From Marthasterias glacialis (Eukaryota > Echinodermata > Asteroidea > Forcipulatida > Asteriidae): a DNA stretch of 64,000 bases. Both the position numbers and the translations under genes were made by a program. The DNA is taken from assembly GCA_911728455.2 (NCBI GenBank), contig OU452222.1, positions 7,276,108 to 7,340,107 on the forward strand. The letters are read 5' to 3'. Positions 58,401 through 64,000 of this stretch are shown here, in pieces; within the stretch, counting starts at the first letter, position 1; each line of letters opens with the position of its first letter. The notes beneath the pieces were generated by a model. The model saw nothing but the letters and a program-made list of their open reading frames with translations. It was not told the DNA's origin and did no database searches.

Positions 58401-60264
58401 TTGCGGCCCCTGAGGGGTCAAGGGTCAAAGTTTATTTTGTGCAACCCCCCTACTGAATTTTTGAATTTTTTTTTAATTTGCAAATTTGGTTTATTTGTAC
58501 AGATTTGTCTGAGCTCTAAGGGCTTGGTCTCGGTCTCGGACTATGTGGTGTTTACTATAACACTGCAGTAAGTTCATACAGCACAAATACATACGTACTG
58601 TGTGTCTGTGCTTATCTTAGTGTCCTATGAACATTCAGGCAGTCCTTGGTGACAAACCATCAACTTGCTTCGCCAACATTACAATATTTTTACCCTTGGA
58701 ATTTCCAGATTGGGGCCTAATTTCACAAAATAAGATGTTTAAAATAGTGAAAATAGCAATTAAATTATAAAAAGGCCAAGTATAAACACAGTTCTAAAAC
58801 TGTTTGTGATATTTTCTTCTTTCTAGGCCTATTTAATTTGCCAAAAAGAAAACAGATGAACCAAAAACCTTAATGTGAAAGTTAAACCAAATTAATTGTC
58901 TTTTTCCCCCTCTAAACAGGACACAAGTTAGAGGAGATACGTGTGAGGGCATTGCAGAATATCTTGAGTAAATTGGAGCACGGGTTAATCTGTGAAGCCG
59001 ATCTTGTTCAGGAAAAGTTTTTACACATAAATCTTTTAGAATGGTTTAATCACAATCACTGCACGCATAAAGAAGAAGTACTCAATCTCATCAAGAGACT
59101 AAGTAAGGTATGTCAAGCAAGCTTAACAAAACTCAGGCATGTGAGATTTCTGCTCAATTCTGCTTTGTTAAATAACATAGGCTTCTGTTTTTTCTAGCAA
59201 TGGATTTTTTTCCTGTGTACTTTTTGCCTGTGTATTTGAAGCAAAAACCACGGACCTACCAGTATTGACTGAAAGGGCCCATGAAGAGGTATTTTGTCAC
59301 ATTACATTTTTGTGGCTTAATATACTGTTTTGTTTTGACTGCTGGGAAAGATCGCACTTCCAAATTTATCTACCAATATAGATGCACAAGTCAAGTTGCT
59401 CAGGTATTTCTAACCTCACTAAAAGAAGATGTAAATTGGCAATGGGGGAGGCACTTACGTGCCTGATACTCATCAAGACTAAGTAAGGTCTGGATAGCAA
59501 GGTTTACAAACTTATCAACATATTAATTTAATCTTGTGAACAGCATGGGTCATCGGTGCAGCAGTTCCTTGAGATTGGAGGGCCTAGTTTCTTATCCAAA
59601 CTTCGAGCAGATGTGGATGATTCTCTTCAGTCAATCATTGATGACATCCTAGTTAATCTACTGAGTTTACCAAATCAAGATTCAGTACCACATACAACAG
59701 AATGCATCTATCGACATCAGCAAGCAAACAACAATGGTAATGTATGCAACTAATCAAATGTGTTGTTAACTTGTTATTGAGTTTGATTCTGCTTTAAAAT
59801 GTCCACTCTGCATGAGAAAAGTTAATTGAATATTTTATTTAATTAAATAATTGATAATATGATTTGCAAAAGAAGGTTTTACATGAAATTTTATACAGGC
59901 ATGAATTTTAAGCTCAATAAAATTGACAAAATTGCTTATAAATGTTTATAAAATTTCAAATATAAAAACAGATCCAAAAGTAGTATTATTTATGATCAGT
60001 GGTAGTTGAATCAAGGTTGATATAAAAGCAAAAATAAATAATTCTAGACGAAACAAAATTGATAAGTTAAGCCTTTGGTTCCAAGCTGTCTTTGAAATTG
60101 TCAAATGATTCTTGTAGAGTCTACATGTAAACCAGTCTTGAATGAGATGAAGAGGCCATCAGCACAGATGACACCATCACCGCTTCAACAGTACGGCTAT
60201 TTCAATAATAACATCAGAAGCAACGTGCAGCTCACTGCTGGATACAGTAATTCAGTCAATACTG
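52423..60264 (+). CDS. RTTN: Rotatin, 5' part (exons 1-4; gene continues past the window)
   Basis: Large armadillo-repeat protein of centrioles and basal bodies, needed for centriole elongation, cilia and left-right axis formation (family knowledge). Joined exons: 52423-52492, 58920-59107, 59544-59736, 60118-60264; phases 1,0,1,1 agree at every junction. The first about 200 residues align with the human N-terminus: [51 protein letters not shown] and FLSKL, followed by an acidic helix and LLSLP. Exon 4 diverges. The normal protein is over 2,000 residues, so most of the gene lies to the right. Intron 1 is 6.4 kb and holds palindromes and a 46-bp satellite; intron 4 begins inside a 42-bp tandem array. 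The exon 4 end is uncertain: an alternative donor exists at 60247, in the same phase. Confidence 0.9.
52551..52681. mobile_element. Palindromic MITE with 11-bp target duplication (ACTGGGGCGCTG family)
   Basis: Arms 52551-52606 and 52624-52681 are perfect complements apart from two extra A/T bases. The 17-base loop is ACTACTACTAGTACTAG. TAATATCTGGT occurs immediately on both sides (52540-52550 and 52682-52692), a clean target-site duplication. Located 58 bp into RTTN intron 1. Confidence 0.9.
52759..52946. mobile_element. Second, degraded copy of the ACTGGGGCGCTG palindrome family
   Basis: Starts AGACCCAGTAAC and ends GTTACAGTGTCT. Arms share GGGCGCTGAACTCCTTTTTT and GATTTTGACATTAT. The centre is enlarged by an extra GACCGATTTTGACATTATC block and AGTAGTAGT tracts. 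Confidence 0.75.
53098..53880. mobile_element. Large foldback element in RTTN intron 1, arms over 300 bp
   Basis: Left arm about 53098-53430 (AATCCGCCACACGG, AACGGGTGCGGC, CTTCCCTCCGGTACTT, TAGATATCGGCTAGCGATC) is complementary to the right arm, about 53449-53880. The right arm carries two extra pieces. One is about 50 bp near 53500-53550 and is itself a hairpin (GCTGTTTCA/TGAAACAGC). The other is about 70 bp near 53810-53870. It directly precedes the 46-bp array. Confidence 0.8.
53939..56860. repeat. 46-bp satellite array in RTTN intron 1
   Basis: About 63 copies of a 46-bp unit made of two related halves, GGACAGTATTTGGTAGGGAG (plus TTTAGC, 26 bp) and GGACACTATTTGGTAGGAAT (20 bp). Variants recur 552 bp (12 units) apart: GGCATGAATGG at 54235 and 54787, and TATGGAGTGTAG ending at 54590 and 55142. 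Both edges grade into diverged sequence. Confidence 0.95.
58059..58500 (+). repeat. Two-copy repeat in RTTN intron 1
   Basis: AAATTGCGGCCTCCCAGGGG, AAGGGTCAAAGTTTATTTT, GCAACCCCC, CTACTGA and GGTTTATTTGT recur in order about 340 bp apart (58059 and 58399). Each has a T-rich run after CTACTGA. Confidence 0.75.
58920..59107 (+). CDS. RTTN: RTTN exon 2
   Basis: 188 nt after CCCCCTCTAAACAG; donor GTATGT. Encodes [27 protein letters not shown] and LLEWFN, the best conserved block of the rotatin N-terminus. Confidence 0.95.
59544..59736 (+). CDS. RTTN: RTTN exon 3
   Basis: 193 nt; acceptor CTTGTGAACAG, donor GTAATG; phase 0 to phase 1. Encodes [19 protein letters not shown] and a helix ending LLSLPNQ, colinear with human rotatin. 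Confidence 0.93.
60118..60264 (+). CDS. RTTN: RTTN exon 4 (3' boundary inside the first 42-bp repeat)
   Basis: 147 nt after ATTCTTGTAG. Phase 1 in, open frame, ending ...SVNTG at donor GTAGGT (60265-60270), phase 1. Without splicing the frame meets TAG eight bases after that donor site begins. The last 31 bases belong to the first copy of the 42-bp repeat. No clear similarity to vertebrate rotatin here, as expected for this linker. Confidence 0.65.
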
Positions 60265-63200
60265 GTAGGTCATAGACTGCTGGATACAGTAATTCAGTCA
60301 ATACTGGTAGGTCATAGACTGCTGGATACAGTGATTCAGTCAATACTGGTAGGTCATAGACTGCTGGATACAGTGATTCAGTCAATACTGGTAGGTCATA
60401 GACTGCTGGATACAGTAATTCAGTCAATACTGGTAGGTCATAGGCTGCTGGATATAGTAATTCAGTCAATACTGGTAGGTCATAGACTACTGGATACAGT
60501 AATTCAGTCAATACTGGTAGGTCATAGACTGCTGGATACAGTAATTCAGTCAATACTGGTAGGTCATAGACTGCTGGATACAGTAATTCAGTCAATACTG
60601 GCAGGTCATAGACTGCTGGATACAGTAATTCAGTCAATAATGGTAGGTCATAGACTGCTGGATACAGTAATTCAGTCAATACTGGTAGGTCATAGACTGC
60701 TGGATACAGTGATTCAGTCAATACTGGTAGGTCATAGACTGCTGGATACAGTAATTCAGTCAATACTGGTAGGTCATAGGCTACTGGATACAGTAATTCA
60801 GTCAATACTGGTAGGTCATAGACTGCTGGATACAGTAATTCAGTCAATACTGGTAGGTCATAGACTGCTGGATACAGTAATTCAGTCAATACTGGCAGGT
60901 CATAGACTGCTGGATACAGTAATTCAGTCAATAATGGTAGGTCATAGACTGCTGGATACAGTAATTCAGTCAATACTGGTAGGTCATAGACTGCTGGATA
61001 CAGTAATTCAGTCAATACTGGTAGGTCATAGACTGCTGGATACAGTAATTCAGTCAATACTGGTAGGTCATAGACTGCTGGATACAGTAATTCAGTCAAT
61101 ACTGGTAGGTCATAGACTGCTGGATACAGTAATTCAGTCAATACTGGCAGGTCATAGACTGCTGGATACAGTAATTCAGTCAATAATGGTAGGTCATAGA
61201 CTGCTGGATACAGTAATTCAGTCAGTACTGGTAGGTCATAGACTGCTGGATACAGTAATTCAGTCAATACTGGTAGGTCATAGACTGCTGGATACAGTAA
61301 TTCAGTCAATACTGGTAGGTCATAGACTGCTGGATACAGTAATTCAGTCAATACTGGTAGGTCATAGACTGCTGGATACAGTAATTCAGTCAATACTGGT
61401 AGGTCATAGACTGCTGGATACAGTAATTCAGTCAATACTGGTAGGTCATAGACTACTGGATACAGTAATTCAGTCAATACTGGTAGGTCATAGACTGCTG
61501 GATACAGTGATTCAGTCAATACTGGTAGGTCATAGACTGCTGGATACAGTAATTCAGTCAATACTGGTAGGTCATAGACTGCTGGATACAGTAATTCAGT
61601 CAATACTGGTAGGTCATAGACTACTGGATACAGTAATTCAGTCAATACTGGTAGGTCATAGACTGCTGGATACAGTAATTCAGTTAATACTGGTAGGTCA
61701 TAGACTGCTGGATACAGTAATTCAGTCAATACTGGTAGGTAATAGACTGCTGGATACAGTAATTCAGTCAATACTGGTAGGTCATAGACTGCTGGATATA
61801 GTAATTCAGTCAATACTGGTAGGTCATAGACTGCTGGATACAGTAATTCAGTCAATACTGGTAGGTCATATACTGCTGGATACAGTGATTCAGTCAATAC
61901 TGGTAGGTCATAGACTGCTGGATACAGTGATTCAGTCAATACTGGTAGGTCATAGACTGCTGGATACAGTAATTCAGTCAATACTGGTAGGTCATAAACT
62001 GCTGGATACAGTGATTCAGTCAATACTGGTAGGTCATAGACTGCTGGATACAGTGATTCAGTCAATAGTGGTAGGTCATAGACTGCTGGATACAGTGATT
62101 CAGTCAATACTGGTAGGTCATAGACTGCTGGATACATTAATTCAGTCAATACTGGTAGGTCATAGACTACTGGATACAGTAATTCAGTCAATACTGGTAG
62201 GTCATAGACTGCTGGATACAGTAATTCAGTCAATACTGGTAGGTCATATACTGCTGGATACAGTAATTCGGTCAATACTGGTAGGTCATAGACTGCTGGA
62301 TACAGTAATTCAGTCAATACTGGTAGGTCATAGACTGCTGGATACAGTAATTCAGTCAATACTGGTAGGTCATAGACTACTGGATACAGTAATTCAGTCA
62401 ATACTGGTAGGTCATAGACTGCTGGATACAGTAATTCAGTTAATACTGGTAGGTCATAGACTGCTGGATACAGTAATTCAGTCAATACTGGTAGGTAATA
62501 GACTGCTGGATACAGTAATTCAGTCAATACTGGTAGGTCATAGACTGCTGGATATAGTAATTCAGTCAATACTGGTAGGTCATAGACTGCTGGATACAGT
62601 AATTCAGTCAATACTGGTAGGTCATATACTGCTGGATACAGTGATTCAGTCAATACTGGTAGGTCATAGACTGCTGGATACAGTGATTCAGTCAATACTG
62701 GTAGGTCATAGACTGCTGGATACAGTAATTCAGTCAATACTGGTAGGTCATAGACTGCTGGATACAGTGATTCAGTCAATACTGGTAGGTCATAGACTAC
62801 TGGATACAGTAATTCAGTCAATACTGGTAGGTCATAGACTGCTGGATACAGTAATTCAGTCAATAGTGGTAGGTCATAGACTGCTGGATACAGTGATTCA
62901 GTCAATAGTGGTAGGTCATAGACTGCTGGATACAGTAATTCAGTCAATACTGGTAGGTCATAGACTGCTGGATACAGTGATTCAGTCAATACTGGTAGGT
63001 CATAGACTGCTGGATACAGTAATTCAGTCAATACTGGTAGGTCATAGACTACTGGATACAGTAATTCAGTCAATACTGGTAGGTCATAGACTACTGGATA
63101 CAGTAATTCAGTCAATACTGGTAGGTCATAGACTGCTGGATACAGTAATTCGGTCAATACTGGTAGGTCATAGACTACTGGATACAGTAATTCAGTCAAT

Positions 63201-64000
63201 ACTGGTAGGTCATAGACTGCTGGATACAGTAATTCGGTCAATACTGGTAGGTCATAGACTACTGGATACAGTAATTCAGTCAATACTGGTAGGTCATAGA
63301 CTACTGGATACAGTAATTCAGTCAATACTGGTAGGTCATAGACTGCTGGATACAGTAATTCGGTCAATACTGGTAGGTCATAGACTGCTGGATACAGTAA
63401 TTCAGTCAATACTGGTAGGTCATAGACTACTGGATACAGTAATTCAGTCAATACTGGTAGGTCATAGACTGCTGGATACAGTAATTCAGTCAATACTGGT
63501 AGGTCATAGACTACTGGATACAGTAATTCAGTCAATACTGGTAGGTCATAGACTGCTGGATACAGTAATTCAGTTAATACTGGTAGGTCATAGACTGCTG
63601 GATACAGTAATTCAGTCAATACTGGTAGGTAATAGACTGCTGGATACAGTAATTCAGTCAATACTGGTAGGTCATAGACTGCTGGATATAGTAATTCAGT
63701 CAATACTGGTAGGTCATAGACTGCTGGATACAGTAATTCAGTCAATACTGGTAGGTCATATACTGCTGGATACAGTGATTCAGTCAATACTGGTAGGTCA
63801 TAGACTGCTGGATACAGTGATTCAGTCAATACTGGTAGGTCATAGACTGCTGGATACAGTAATTCAGTCAATACTGGTAGGTCATAGACTGCTGGATACA
63901 GTGATTCAGTCAATACTGGTAGGTCATAGACTACTGGATACAGTAATTCAGTCAATACTGGTAGGTCATAGACTGCTGGATACAGTAATTCAGTCAATAG
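60234..64000. repeat. 42-bp satellite array starting at the RTTN exon 4 boundary
   Basis: About 90 copies of ACTGCTGGATACAGTAATTC + AGTCAATACTGGTAGGTCATAG, running off the window. Variants recur at multiples of 378 bp (9 units): TCATATACTGC at 61871, 62249, 62627 and 63761; GGTAATAGAC at 61741, 62497 and 63631. Because 42 is divisible by 3, the minus strand is open for 1,266 codons; this is an artefact, not a gene. Confidence 0.97.

Noticed and set aside
59281..59466. 61-codon frame as an extra RTTN exon
   Set aside because: Exon 2 joins exon 3 in phase and colinearly with human rotatin with no missing residues, so this segment is intron 2.
60197..63997. A 1,266-codon minus-strand open frame of 14-residue repeats ([14 protein letters not shown])
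   Set aside because: It is the 42-bp tandem array read in a frame that happens to lack stops; the unit is a multiple of three. It is antisense to RTTN and starts at an exon-intron boundary of that gene. No signal peptide or unique domain accompanies it.
60234..64000. CRISPR array
   Set aside because: Units are contiguous, with no unique spacers, in a eukaryotic intron.

Overview
This is eukaryotic, AT-rich, repeat-laden genomic DNA. It has multi-exon genes with long introns, tRNA-derived SINEs, LINE remnants (CR1/L2-like, R2-like, L1/Tx1-like), DIRS-type and piggyBac remnants, many palindromic MITE or foldback elements, and three large tandem arrays. The mix, together with the divergence of the two recognisable genes from their human counterparts, suggests a marine invertebrate deuterostome. 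An echinoderm is my best guess; this is inference. No prokaryotic gene organisation is present.

Two protein-coding genes are recognised by joining short exons whose splice sites and phases agree. (1) A docking protein of the DOK4/5/6 type lies on the minus strand at about 40.17 to 24.4 kb. Its PH domain is encoded by exons 1-3 and its IRS-type PTB domain by exons 4-5, followed by a short divergent tail. (2) The 5' end of rotatin (RTTN, a centriole/cilium protein) lies on the plus strand. Its ATG is at 52423, and exons 1-4 run to about 60264, with the rest beyond the window. The two genes are divergent with about 12 kb between their start codons. In human, DOK6 and RTTN are also near neighbours (18q22, from memory), so this may be an old linkage. 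Weaker exon candidates lie at 3043-3115 (+), 15500-15727 (-), 15001-15223 (-) and 45491-45679 (-).

Layout. 0-0.5 kb: two SINEs. 0.65-0.9 kb: a foldback element. 3.04 kb: a possible first exon in a CpG-richer patch. 4.28-5.88 kb: G-rich 27-bp array. 6.4-9.1 kb: nested remnants (LINE fragment, MITE, and a DIRS element split by a tRNA-Leu-like SINE). 12-13.2 kb: decayed piggyBac transposase. 13.2-24.3 kb: mostly anonymous, with a diverged tandem duplication at 16.8-17.7 kb, a foldback at 20.8 kb and a LINE scrap at 22.1 kb. 24.4-40.2 kb: the DOK gene, its introns holding LINE scraps, three copies of a repeat with TGACGTCA sites, MITEs and SINEs. 40.2-52.4 kb: intergenic, with a 574-bp near-perfect palindrome, an L1-like remnant and a second DIRS remnant carrying up to three MITEs. 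52.4-64 kb: RTTN, with palindromes and a 2.9-kb 46-bp satellite in intron 1, and a 42-bp array that begins at the exon 4/intron 4 boundary and runs off the window.

All similarity calls are from memory of protein families; no search was run. Exon boundaries are predictions from splice-site shape and phase.
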